DNA of 64,000 nucleotides from Methylocaldum szegediense (GTDB taxonomy: Bacteria > Pseudomonadota > Gammaproteobacteria > Methylococcales > Methylococcaceae): positions 496,001-560,000 of the forward strand of contig NZ_OX458333.1 in the NCBI RefSeq assembly GCF_949769195.1. The letters run 5' to 3'. A program made the translations under genes and the position numbers. This document shows positions 34,930 to 43,569 of the stretch, piece by piece; the stretch's first letter is position 1; every line of letters starts with the position of its first letter. Below the pieces are notes generated by a model, which did not search any database, was not told where the DNA came from, and saw only the letters and a program-made list of their open reading frames with translations.

Positions 34930-37368
34930 TTATCCTACTTTCCTCAAGGGCTCGAAGTGGTGACGTTCAGATTCCCGTGCGAGCGCCGCCCAAGGATCGA
35001 TCTGGGCGCTCTTCTGCGATTCGAGAAACCGTTCGTACAAGGCGCGTCGGCTTTCGGGGTCCGAGACGACGCGCGCCTGGACATAAGCGAGGCCGACGCG
35101 TTCGATCCAGTGAGCAGTCCGCTCCAGGTAGCGGGCTTCTTCCCGGTAGAGCTGCAGGTACGCGCCGCAGTATTCCTTCACCTCCTCCTCCGTATCGACT
35201 TTGCAGAGAAAATCGGTGGCGCGGACCTTGACGCCGCCATTGCCGCCCACGTGGAGTTCCCAGCCGGAATCCACCGCGACCACGCCGAAATCCTTGATCG
35301 TCGCCTCAGCGCAGTTGCGTGGGCAGCCGGATACCGCCATCTTGACCTTGGCCGGGGTCCACGAACCCCAGGTCATTTTTTCGAGCTCTATGCCCATATT
35401 GGTCGAGTCCTGTGTACCGAAACGGCACCATTCCTTGCCGACGCAGGTTTTCACCGTGCGTAGTGCCTTACCGTAGGCATGACCGGAGACGAGGCCGTGC
35501 TTGCCGAGTTCGGCCCAAACCGCCGGCAGCTGTTCTTTCGGCACGCCGAGAAGATCGATGCGCTGGCCGCCGGTGATCTTGACCGTCGGAATCTTGAACT
35601 TCTCCGCGACATCGGCAATGGCGCGCAGCTCGCGGGGATTGGTCACCCCGCCCCAGATGCGCGGCACTACGGAATAGGTGCCGTCCTTTTGGATATTGGC
35701 GTGCGCCCGCTCGTTGATGAAGCGCGACTGGGGATCGTCCCGGTATTCGTTCGGCCACTGGCAGAGCAGGTAATAATTGAGCGCGGGACGACAGGCATGG
35801 CAGCCGTCTGGGGTCTTCCATTCGAGGAAGCGCATGACCTCGGGAATCGTCTTGAGACCGTGCGTGCGAATGGCTTCCCGCACTTCTTCATGGGTGTGGT
35901 CGGTGCATTTGCACAGTGGCTTCTTGGCGGGGCTCACGGAATAATCGCTGCCCAAGGTACTTTGCAGAATTTGCTCGACCAAGCCGGTACACGAGCCGCA
36001 AGATGCCGAGGCCTTGGTATGGGCTCGCACGTCTTCCAAGGTGAACAGTTTTTTCTGAATGATCGCGTCGACGATGGTTTTCTTGCAGACGCCGTTGCAG
36101 CCGCAGACTTCGGCGGTGTCCGGCATGAGCGCCGCACGGTTGTCCGCGCCGTGGCCCGCGTCGCCCAGGTGCGCCTGTCCAAACAGGATGTTCTCCCGGA
36201 AAGCGGAGATATCGGTGCCGTCGCGCATGAGCTGGAAATACCAGGCGCCGTCGCTGGTGTCACCGTAAAGCACGGCGCCCTTGATGCGGTTGGATTCGAC
36301 TACCAGCTTCTTGTAGATGCCGCGGGCGGGGTCCTGGAACAGCAGTTCTTCGTAGCCGTTGCCGCCTTGGAATTCCCCGGCCGAGAAAAGATCGATGCCG
36401 GTCACTTTCAGCTTGGTGGAGGTCACCGAGCCTTCGTAGCGGGCGATGCCGTATTCCGCCAAGTGGTTCGCGCACACTTTGGCCTGTTCGAACAAGGGCG
36501 CGACCAGCCCGAACAACTTGTTCCGGTGTTGCACGCACTCGCCGACGGCATAGATGCGGGGGTCGAAGGTCTGCAGCGTGTCGTTGACCAGGATGCCGCG
36601 GTCGCAACGGATGCCGGCGCTTTTGGCGAGCTCGATGTTGGGGCGGATGCCTACCGCCATCACCACCAAATCGGCCGGAATTTCCGAGCCATCCTTGAAA
36701 CGTACACCGGTGACGCGGTCGCGGCCCAGGATAGCTTCGGTCTGGGCTTCCATGCGGAACTCGAGACCGGTTTCTTCGAGAGCGCGTTTCAAAAGGGCCG
36801 CGGCCGGTTTGTCCAATTGTTTTTCCATGAGGGTATCGAGAAGATGCACCACGGTGACCTTCATTCCCCGTTTCTTCAGTCCATTGGCTGCTTCCAAACC
36901 CAACAAACCGCCGCCGATGACGACCGCGTGCCGGTATTTCTGCGATGCTTCCAGCATCAGTTCCACGTCGCGGATGTCACGGAAACCGACCACGCCTGGT
37001 AAGTCTTTGCCCGGCACCGGCAGTATGAACGGCACCGAGCCGGTCGCTAGCAATAGCCGGTCATAGGAGGCTTCCATGCCGTCTTCGGTGCGTACCAGGC
37101 GTCGCCGGCGATTGATCTCCGTGACTTTCCGTCCTTTGTGCAGGGTGATGCCGTTGGCTTCGTACCAGGAGTCGTCGTTGAGAATGATGTCGTCGAGCTT
37201 TTTTTCTCCGGCCAGGACCGGGGACAGCAGGATACGGTTGTAATTGCAATGCGGTTCGGCGCCGAACACCGTGATGTCGTAGGCGTCGGGAGCGATTTTG
37301 AGTAGCTCCTCCACGGTACGGATGCCGGCCATGCCGTTGCCGATCACGATGAGTTTCTGTCTTTTCAT
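34930..37368 (-). CDS. nirB: NADH-dependent assimilatory nitrite reductase large subunit
   Basis: The 812-residue protein reduces nitrite to ammonium. Domains in order: FAD-binding (VIGNGMAGIRTVEEL), NAD-binding (VVIGGGLLGLEAANGL, ~149), two BFD-like [2Fe-2S] regions (VCGCNGVCKK and CGSCTGLV near 420-455; LCKCTDHTHEEV near 485), then the sirohaem/[4Fe-4S] sulfite-reductase-like part with CVGKEWCRFG (~640) and SGCPRNCAE (~680). A strong AGGAGG lies before the ATG. It is coupled to nirD. Confidence 0.96.
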   Translation of the reverse strand: MKRQKLIVIGNGMAGIRTVEELLKIAPDAYDITVFGAEPHCNYNRILLSPVLAGEKKLDDIILNDDSWYEANGITLHKGRKVTEINRRRRLVRTEDGMEASYDRLLLATGSVPFILPVPGKDLPGVVGFRDIRDVELMLEASQKYRHAVVIGGGLLGLEAANGLKKRGMKVTVVHLLDTLMEKQLDKPAAALLKRALEETGLEFRMEAQTEAILGRDRVTGVRFKDGSEIPADLVVMAVGIRPNIELAKSAGIRCDRGILVNDTLQTFDPRIYAVGECVQHRNKLFGLVAPLFEQAKVCANHLAEYGIARYEGSVTSTKLKVTGIDLFSAGEFQGGNGYEELLFQDPARGIYKKLVVESNRIKGAVLYGDTSDGAWYFQLMRDGTDISAFRENILFGQAHLGDAGHGADNRAALMPDTAEVCGCNGVCKKTIVDAIIQKKLFTLEDVRAHTKASASCGSCTGLVEQILQSTLGSDYSVSPAKKPLCKCTDHTHEEVREAIRTHGLKTIPEVMRFLEWKTPDGCHACRPALNYYLLCQWPNEYRDDPQSRFINERAHANIQKDGTYSVVPRIWGGVTNPRELRAIADVAEKFKIPTVKITGGQRIDLLGVPKEQLPAVWAELGKHGLVSGHAYGKALRTVKTCVGKEWCRFGTQDSTNMGIELEKMTWGSWTPAKVKMAVSGCPRNCAEATIKDFGVVAVDSGWELHVGGNGGVKVRATDFLCKVDTEEEVKEYCGAYLQLYREEARYLERTAHWIERVGLAYVQARVVSDPESRRALYERFLESQKSAQIDPWAALARESERHHFEPLRKVG

Positions 37369-37414
37369 GGCTTACCTCCTTCCGGGGTGAATCTGGTTCG
37401 TCAAATCAACTCTT

Positions 37415-37602
37415 GTAGGATGCGGTGACGAAAGGAACCGCATCGATTGCGACGAAATGATCGGTAGACACATCGATGATGTTGGTTGAGTTCCACTCCG
37501 TCATGCCGGTAGGGAATGCCGGCATAGAGAGCGCAGGGATAGTGATCCGAAGCGACGCCATCCTTGGCGTCTGGATTCCGGCACTCCACGCCGGAATAAC
37601 CG
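37415..37602. repeat. Dispersed repeat modules upstream of nirB
   Basis: The 259-bp gap between nirB and the kinase gene holds diverged copies of the modules at 27.3-27.5 kb: GTAGGATGCGGTGACG... AACCGCATC (37415-37444) and TCTGGATTCCGGC facing GCCGGAATAACCG (37570-37602). A further palindrome, ATGCCGG/CCGGCAT, lies at about 37503-37525. They occur in the same order as at the first locus. Confidence 0.75.
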
Positions 37603-37627
37603 CTATGCTCGACGGCATCGATAACAC

Positions 37628-39346
37628 TCAAGCCCTCCCGTAAACCTGAAACAGGCACACCATCAGCAACCCGAACAGCAGCAGGGTCGTCAGCTGCCAG
37701 AACAGAACCGGGTTGCGCTGGTACAGAGGCGTGGGACGGACAGAGAGGTGTTTGCCGCCGCCCTTGGACAGGCCCGATTCCAGTTCAAAGGCCAGTTCGA
37801 TGGCGTCGGCATAGCGTTCGCCCGGTTCGACCGCGACGGCGCGCGCCAAGACCGCGTCCAGCCAGATCGGCAAATCCGGACGGTGGTTGGACAAGGGCTT
37901 GGGTTTTCCGAACCGAGGCGTACTGAACGGCTCGATTTCGCCGTAGGGATAAGCGCCGCCGGAGAACAGGCGGTAAAGCGTGACACCGAGGGCGAACACG
38001 TCACTGGCGACGCTGCCACGTTCGCCGTGGAACAGCTCCGGAGCCATGTAGCTCGCGGTTCCGGGCAGCGGATCGGTCGGGTCCTCATCCCAGGCCGGCA
38101 GCCGCGCGATGCCGAGATCCAGCAGTTTCAAGCCACCGTCCTCGGTGAGCAGGATGTTGTCCGGCTTGATGTCGCGGTGGACGATGTGTTGGCGGTGCAG
38201 AGCGTGTACCGCCTTGCACAGTTTCAAGGCGATGTCGATTCCCTGCTCCAGACCGATACGGGTATTCCGGCGCAAGTGCCGTTCGAGCGTGATACCGCGA
38301 TAGTAAGGCATGACCGAATAAAGACGGCTTTGGCGTTCCTGCGGTTGCTCCAGAATCTCGGCCACCCATGGACTTTTCACCCGCCCGCCGATCCAGGATT
38401 CCCGAACGAAGGCGTCGTGATACTGCCGCTCGCTGGCCACCCGCGGATGCGGAAACTTGATGACCACCGGGTTGCCGCTGCGCCGGTCGACCGCCCTGAA
38501 CAGCACGCTATAACGCCCGGACGACAGCCGTTCTTCCAGCTGAAAATCGTCCACCGTGTCGCCAGCTTCTGGCAGTTCGACGATAGGCAGCGATTCGATG
38601 ATTTCCCGTAGGGATTGCCGATCGATTCTCGGAAGACCGATGACGTCCACCACCAGCGCCGTGATGTTGTCGCTGCCGCCGCGTTCGAGCGCCAAGTCGG
38701 CCAAGGCGTCCGCGCTGCTTTGGGGTGCGGCGCGCTCCAGCAGAATACGAGTGATTTCCGTATGCTTGAGCACGCCGTGTAGACCATCGCTGCACAGCAG
38801 GAAGCGGTCGTGGATTTCGAGCGGGTGTACGGCGTAATCGGTGCGGAGCACGGGTTCTAAGCCCACGGCTCGATACAGGATATGATCCAGTTCGGGGGCG
38901 TTCAGGGTGTGATCGGTCGTCAGCCGCTCCAACCGTTCGCCGCGCAATCGGTAGATACGGGAGTCGCCGACATGCACCAAATGGGCGCGGCGGCCGCGAA
39001 GAACCAAAGCGCTGAAGGTGGTCGCCATGTGGGCAAGATTCGGGTCGCGCATGCCCATGGCGTGTATCCAGCGATTGGCGGCGTCCAGGCTGCGATGCAA
39101 GAGCTGTTCGATCGACAAGGTTTCAGCCAGGCTGTAAAAAGCGTCCATGAAGCTGCGTACACACAGCTCGGCGGCTATACGCCCGCCCTTGGCTCCGCCC
39201 ATGCCGTCTGCCACCGCCGCGACCACGCCACGGCAGGCGAGATCCCGCGGCGACGGCTGGGCGATGCAGGCGTAGTCCTGGTTGTCTTCGCGCCGTCCGC
39301 GACGGGTTGCGAAAGCGGCGCTGAAGACGAGTTGGCCGTTCGTCAT
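37628..39346 (-). CDS. PP2C phosphatase-Ser/Thr kinase fusion in the nitrate operon
   Basis: The 572-residue protein joins a PP2C-type phosphatase (residues ~1-235; AVADGMGGAKGG, GDSRIYR, LLCSDGLHG, GGSDNITALVVD) to a Hanks-type kinase (~265-530; IVHRDIKPDNILL, LKLLDLGIARL, MAPELFHGERG) and a C-terminal membrane helix (~550-570). The DFG motif reads DLG, common in bacterial kinases. It lies between narK and nirB. The same neighbour relation is known in Pseudomonas nitrate genes, so it may tune nitrate uptake or reduction. The start is the ATG at 39346; a GTG is one codon earlier. Confidence 0.93.
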   Translation of the reverse strand: MTNGQLVFSAAFATRRGRREDNQDYACIAQPSPRDLACRGVVAAVADGMGGAKGGRIAAELCVRSFMDAFYSLAETLSIEQLLHRSLDAANRWIHAMGMRDPNLAHMATTFSALVLRGRRAHLVHVGDSRIYRLRGERLERLTTDHTLNAPELDHILYRAVGLEPVLRTDYAVHPLEIHDRFLLCSDGLHGVLKHTEITRILLERAAPQSSADALADLALERGGSDNITALVVDVIGLPRIDRQSLREIIESLPIVELPEAGDTVDDFQLEERLSSGRYSVLFRAVDRRSGNPVVIKFPHPRVASERQYHDAFVRESWIGGRVKSPWVAEILEQPQERQSRLYSVMPYYRGITLERHLRRNTRIGLEQGIDIALKLCKAVHALHRQHIVHRDIKPDNILLTEDGGLKLLDLGIARLPAWDEDPTDPLPGTASYMAPELFHGERGSVASDVFALGVTLYRLFSGGAYPYGEIEPFSTPRFGKPKPLSNHRPDLPIWLDAVLARAVAVEPGERYADAIELAFELESGLSKGGGKHLSVRPTPLYQRNPVLFWQLTTLLLFGLLMVCLFQVYGRA

Positions 39347-39383
39347 CACTGAGATCCGCTGCGTGTTCTCGGCTGCACCCGTC

Positions 39384-40658
39384 TCAAACCCGTGCGCCGG
39401 ACACTGCGCCCCAGGTGGTGCGCCAACGCTTCTTCACCATGGCCAGGCCCAAAAGCCCTAGCAGGGGAAGCCCTGCGAATACGCTGAAACCTAGGGCGAA
39501 GCCGTGCTGCATCTCCCAGGACCAGCCCAAAGCCTTGGCCAGGAAAAAACCGCCCACGCCCCCGGCGCAGCCGACCAGTCCCGTGATGACGCCGATTTCC
39601 TTGCGGAAGCGCAGGGGAACCAACTGGAATACCGAGCCGTTGCCCATCCCCAAGGCCATGGTGCCGAAGAAGAAGATGGCGACGGCGAGCCAGGCGAGGG
39701 GCGGGAGTTCGAACATGCCCCAGCCAGCGACTTTGGCATTCGCGGCCTGGGTAGGCGTCGGGCCTTCCGGTAGAAAGGAAATAGCGAGATAACTCAGGGA
39801 AACGACGACGAACAGGAACTGGAGCGTGCGAATGCCGCCAACCCGGTCGGCCAGGTAGCCGCCCACGGGACGGAACATGGAGCCCGCGAACACGACGATC
39901 GCCGCCATCATGCCGGCGGCGATGCCGGAGACGTGATACCAGTTGGTGAAATAAAGGGGCAGGGCATTGCCGAGTCCGACGAAACCGCCGAAGGTGATCG
40001 AATAAAAGAACATAAACCACCAGGTGTCCGGGTCCTTCATGACCGCGCGATAGTTCGCCAGTGTGACCGGTGCGCGCTTGTCGGGAGCATCCTTGACGAG
40101 CAAGGCGTAGACGATGAGCACCAGTACCAGAGGGATCAACAGAAAACCGAACACCGCTTGCCAGCCGAAGCGCTCTGCAAGCCACGGGACGATCATTGAA
40201 TCCAGCACAACGCCCATGTTGCCGGCTCCGGCAATGCCCATGACCACGCCCTGATAACGAGGTGGATACCAGCGGCTGGCTTGGGGGAGAGCCACGGCGA
40301 AACTGGCGCCGGCGATACCGAGGATAAGGCCCAGCAGCTCCGTTTCCAGCTTTGAGTGCAGGCCGAACACGAACACATAGGCCAGCCCGAGGATGACCAG
40401 CACCTGGGCCAGGATGCCGGTCAGCTTGGGGCCGATATGATCGGCCATCGAGCCGAGAACCACGCGGAAAACGGCGCCGGACAGTATGGGAATGGCCACG
40501 ATGGTGAACTTTTCGCTCACCGGCAGCCCCAGGTCCTTGGTGATATACAGGGACAAGGGACCCAACATGACCCAAACCATGAAAGAGGCATCGAAATAAA
40601 GGAATGCCGACAGCAGGGTTGGCCAGTGGCCGGCTTGTCTGAATTCTTTGAAGTTCAT
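39384..40658 (-). CDS. narK: NarK/NasA-type MFS nitrate/nitrite transporter
   Basis: Inner-membrane nitrate carrier of 424 residues and about twelve membrane segments. Family signatures are present: GAGNMGVVLDSMIVPWLAE in the first half and LVGCAGGVGGFFLAKAL in the second, the Gly-rich nitrate motifs of the NNP family. It is the first gene after the NasT-type leader and reads into the kinase, nirB, nirD and nasA genes, so the leader probably controls the whole nitrate assimilation operon. Confidence 0.95.
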   Translation of the reverse strand: MNFKEFRQAGHWPTLLSAFLYFDASFMVWVMLGPLSLYITKDLGLPVSEKFTIVAIPILSGAVFRVVLGSMADHIGPKLTGILAQVLVILGLAYVFVFGLHSKLETELLGLILGIAGASFAVALPQASRWYPPRYQGVVMGIAGAGNMGVVLDSMIVPWLAERFGWQAVFGFLLIPLVLVLIVYALLVKDAPDKRAPVTLANYRAVMKDPDTWWFMFFYSITFGGFVGLGNALPLYFTNWYHVSGIAAGMMAAIVVFAGSMFRPVGGYLADRVGGIRTLQFLFVVVSLSYLAISFLPEGPTPTQAANAKVAGWGMFELPPLAWLAVAIFFFGTMALGMGNGSVFQLVPLRFRKEIGVITGLVGCAGGVGGFFLAKALGWSWEMQHGFALGFSVFAGLPLLGLLGLAMVKKRWRTTWGAVSGARV

Positions 40659-40702
40659 CGTTCAAAGTCCATTCGGCTGATTTCGCGTTCATTCAATCCA
40701 AC

Positions 40703-40784
40703 AAAAAAGGCGTCTGCGGTCACTGAAGCAGAAGGACCACAAGACGCCTTTGTCGATTCTCGACACTCCGCCGTTGGCGCACCG
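40703..40784 (-). promoter_or_regulatory. ANTAR (NasT)-type antitermination leader of narK
   Basis: On the minus strand, 5' to 3': hairpin P1 at 40784-40761 (9-bp stem with one mismatch and G-U pairs, hexaloop AACGGC with A1 and G4); a 6-nt linker; hairpin P2 at 40754-40743 (GAC/GTC, hexaloop AAAGGC); then a terminator at 40751-40703 (AAAGGCGTCT/AGACGCCTTT, inner GTGGTC/GACCGC, six T). The P2 loop is the 5' arm of the terminator, so binding of P1-P2 would block termination. Layout, linker and P2 loop equal those before the porin gene. Confidence 0.85.
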
Positions 40785-40801
40785 AGATTTACGGGTAATC
40801 A

Positions 40802-40818
40802 AGCAGAGAGCGTGCCAT
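40802..40818 (-). promoter_or_regulatory. Sigma54 promoter of the narK operon
   Basis: Minus-strand TGGCACGCTCTCTGCT fits the -24/-12 consensus, with GG and GC separated by 10 nt. Transcription would begin near 40791, just before leader hairpin P1. This implies NtrC-type nitrogen control on top of NasT antitermination, as known for the Klebsiella nas operon. Confidence 0.75.
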
Positions 40819-40822
40819 GATC

Positions 40823-41083
40823 TCTAGATGGCGTAAGGTATTGATTAAATTGAGACACTAAGAACTTTGCGCCGAACTGAGTCGAAGTACCGATTCTTCT
40901 TGCACCACTTTAGAAAGGTTTCTGATTTATCGTGGTGCAAAGCTATTGCTGAAAGGTTTCGGCTTTCAGTCCGCGAGACTTGATCTCCGACTTTTCTTAA
41001 ATGAGCTGCACTTCAATTACGAACTGTGACGCAAAGCACAGAAAGGCAAATTTATAAGAACAAGGAGGATCGTCGACGGCAGA
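40823..41083. other. Upstream region of the narK promoter
   Basis: About 260 bp without a supported gene between the narK promoter and the IS630 remnant. NtrC-type enhancer sites would be expected here; none was identified with confidence. Confidence 0.35.
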
Positions 41084-41545
41084 ATCACCCACCGCTTGCC
41101 GAGGTGCGGTTTGAGTTCGGTTTTTTGAGCATGCGTCGAACAGTTTCTTACGCGACGGTCTCGGCGATTTTCAACACGGCGAGGCGCGCCGCCAAGAGCC
41201 GCAAGCTCCAGCGGCGGTGGACCGGCCAGCGCGATCAGTCGGGCTTCCTGAACGCCATCCAGCCGCCGAGGATAGATGCGTTCACTCGGCTTGGGCACCG
41301 GCGGCATGCAGACCTCGTTACACAAACGCTGTTCGTACCCGTTCCACGGTGCGAACGTGGACATCCAAAGCCTGAGCAATCCCCTCATCGGTGCGCCCAG
41401 GCTCGCTTTCGGCCTCATAGGCCTGCAACAGAATGCGGGCATGGGCCAGTTTTCGCGTTTCACTCTTGCCCATGCTGACCAACCCTTCCCATTCGCGGCG
41501 ATCTTCAGCGGTCAGCGTCACCCGATAAGTTTTCGACCTCTTCGA
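41084..41545 (-). pseudogene. IS630-family transposase remnant
   Basis: Minus-strand frames carry recognisable IS630 pieces in order: KRSKTYRVTLTAEDRREWEG and TRKLAHARILLQAYEAE with the HTH IAQALDVHVRTVERVR; then, after a frameshift near 41320, YPRRLDGVQEARLIALAG; then, after another break, KTELKPHLGKRWVI. The catalytic DDE half is absent. So this is an N-terminal fragment with at least two frameshifts. It starts about 45 bp beyond the stop of uup. Confidence 0.75.
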
Positions 41546-41588
41546 CTCCTGACCCAAGAATCCGACCAGAAGCGCGGGACCGCCTTTC

Positions 41589-43490
41589 CTAGGACCCGGC
41601 AATCGACGATTGATGCAGTACTAGCTCTTCCCAGCGCGCATACGCTGCCTCCACCGCTTGCTGCAATTCCGCCAGCCTGGCCTGGGTCGCTGTGATGACC
41701 TCTTTCGCCTGCTGATAGAACTCGGGACGGGAGATCGCTTCGTTCAAAGAGGCTATTTCGGCTTCGAGTGCCTCGATCTGCTGGGGTAAAGCCTCGAGTT
41801 CGCGTTGCTCTTTGTAGCTGAGCTTTCGCAGCTTTTCCTTGACCGGCTTGGGCGGAATCGGTTTTTCGACGACCGATTTCGCCGGGACGGGCTGAGGTGC
41901 CGGGCGTTGCCGCACCCAGTCGTCGTAACCGCCCACGTAATCGTTGACGATACCGTCGCCCTCGAAAACCAGCACGCTGGTAACGAGATTGTTGAGAAAT
42001 GCCCGGTCGTGGCTGACGACCAGGACGGTACCGTCGTAATCGGTTAATAACTCCTCTAAGAGCTCGAGGGTGTCCGAGTCGAGGTCGTTGGTGGGTTCGT
42101 CGAGCACCAGGAGATTCGCGGGCTGGGTGAACAGCCGAGCGAGTAGTAGGCGGTTGCGTTCGCCGCCTGAAAGCGATTTCACCGGCTGGCGGGCCCGTTC
42201 GGGAGTGAACAGGAAATCCTTAAGATAGCCGATGACATGTATGTTGCGGCCGTTGACGGTCACTCGGTCGCTGCCTTGGGCGACATTGTCGACCACGGAT
42301 TTTTCTTCGTCGAGCTGCGCCCGATACTGGTCAAAATAGGCGATCTGCAAGTTGGTGCCGAGGCGGATACGCCCGGCCGTCGGCTTTAGCTCGCCCAACA
42401 TGAGGCGGAGCAGGGTGGTCTTACCGCAGCCGTTCGGGCCGATGATGCCGACTTTGTCGCCGCGCAAGATGGTGGTCGAGAAATCGCGCACGATTGGCTT
42501 ACCGCCATAGTCGAAACAAACGTTCTCGGCTTCCACCACCAGCCGTCCCGATTTTTCCGCTTGCTGTAGGAGCATGCTAACCTGGCCGATGCGGTTCCGC
42601 CGTTCGGCGCGCTCCCGGCGCATCTCGAGCAAACGCCGCACCCGGCCCATGTTGCGTGTCCTACGCGCCTTGATGCCTTCGCGTATCCAAGCTTCTTCCT
42701 GCGCCAGTTTTTTATCGAATTCCGATTGTGCCTTCGCTTCGGCGTTCAGTTGCTCCTCCTTGCGTTTCAGATAGGTGGCGTAATCGCCCGGCCAGTCGAA
42801 CAGCTTGCCCCGGTCCAGCTCGATGATCCGGGTCGCCAGTTTTTGGAGGAACATTCGATCGTGGGTGATGAAGACCAAAGTTCCGAGCCATCCGAGCAGG
42901 AAGTCCTCCAGCCAGAGAATCGCCGCGAGATCGAGGTGGTTGGTGGGCTCGTCGAGCAACAAGACATCCGGTTCGGAGATCAAAGCCCTGGCCAACAGCA
43001 CCCGGCGTTTCAGTCCACCCGATAGCGAGTCAACATCACTGTCGATCGGGAGGTCGAGCTTATTCAGCAGGGTTTCGACTTTCCGGTGGAGATCCCAGCC
43101 GTCGGTGGTGTCGAGCGCATGCTGACAGCGCTCCAATTCCGCTAATGTGGCGGCATCGGGACAGGCCGCGACGCGCTGCGATACCTCGTGAAAACGACGG
43201 ATCAGGTTACCGATATCGCCGAGTCCGGCCGCCACGACGTCGAATACGGCGCCAGTCGCATCGAGCGGAACTTCCTGGTCGAGCCTCGCGATGCGTACAC
43301 CTTCGGCGACGACGATTTCGCCGTCATCGGGCGTCAAATCGCCGGACAAAAGCTTAAGCAACGTGGATTTCCCCGTTCCATTGCGCCCGACGAGGCAGAC
43401 CCGCTCGCCTTTATCCAGGGAAAAGCTGATGCCGTCGAGCAAAGGCTGCCCGAAACGGAGGTGTATATTGCGGCAAGTAATGAGAGCCAT
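41589..43490 (-). CDS. uup: ABC-F family ATPase Uup
   Basis: Soluble tandem ABC ATPase of 633 residues. Walker A motifs GRNGTGKSTLL (~36) and GPNGCGKTTLL (~350), signatures LSGGLKRRVLLARAL and LSGGERNRLLLARLF, Walker B LLLDEPTNHLD and LVLDEPTNDLD. A basic linker lies between the domains, and a C-terminal coiled coil follows (LSYKEQRELEALPQQIEALE near 555), the Uup-type DNA/ribosome-binding tail. In other bacteria Uup acts in ribosome-related and genome-stability processes. Confidence 0.92.
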   Translation of the reverse strand: MALITCRNIHLRFGQPLLDGISFSLDKGERVCLVGRNGTGKSTLLKLLSGDLTPDDGEIVVAEGVRIARLDQEVPLDATGAVFDVVAAGLGDIGNLIRRFHEVSQRVAACPDAATLAELERCQHALDTTDGWDLHRKVETLLNKLDLPIDSDVDSLSGGLKRRVLLARALISEPDVLLLDEPTNHLDLAAILWLEDFLLGWLGTLVFITHDRMFLQKLATRIIELDRGKLFDWPGDYATYLKRKEEQLNAEAKAQSEFDKKLAQEEAWIREGIKARRTRNMGRVRRLLEMRRERAERRNRIGQVSMLLQQAEKSGRLVVEAENVCFDYGGKPIVRDFSTTILRGDKVGIIGPNGCGKTTLLRLMLGELKPTAGRIRLGTNLQIAYFDQYRAQLDEEKSVVDNVAQGSDRVTVNGRNIHVIGYLKDFLFTPERARQPVKSLSGGERNRLLLARLFTQPANLLVLDEPTNDLDSDTLELLEELLTDYDGTVLVVSHDRAFLNNLVTSVLVFEGDGIVNDYVGGYDDWVRQRPAPQPVPAKSVVEKPIPPKPVKEKLRKLSYKEQRELEALPQQIEALEAEIASLNEAISRPEFYQQAKEVITATQARLAELQQAVEAAYARWEELVLHQSSIAGS

Positions 43491-43569
43491 CAGAAATTCG
43501 GGAAAGGAAAACCTAAGATTTTACGCGCAAAAGCGAGTCGCGCCGAATCCGCAGACCCGGACGAAAAAT

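Noticed and set aside
35479-37002. Long plus-strand open frame (507 codons) opposite nirB
   Set aside because: It mirrors nirB on the antisense strand; composition is typical of a shadow of a GC-rich gene and no family is recognisable.
39346-40692. Second minus-strand frame overlapping narK (448 codons)
   Set aside because: Its translation is Arg/Gly/His-rich without membrane segments, while the other frame is a clear NarK.
40802-40818. GGCACGCT shared by both nitrate leaders as part of the ANTAR RNA
   Set aside because: It fits the -24/-12 promoter spacing and lies upstream of the predicted transcript start, so it is a promoter element and not leader RNA.
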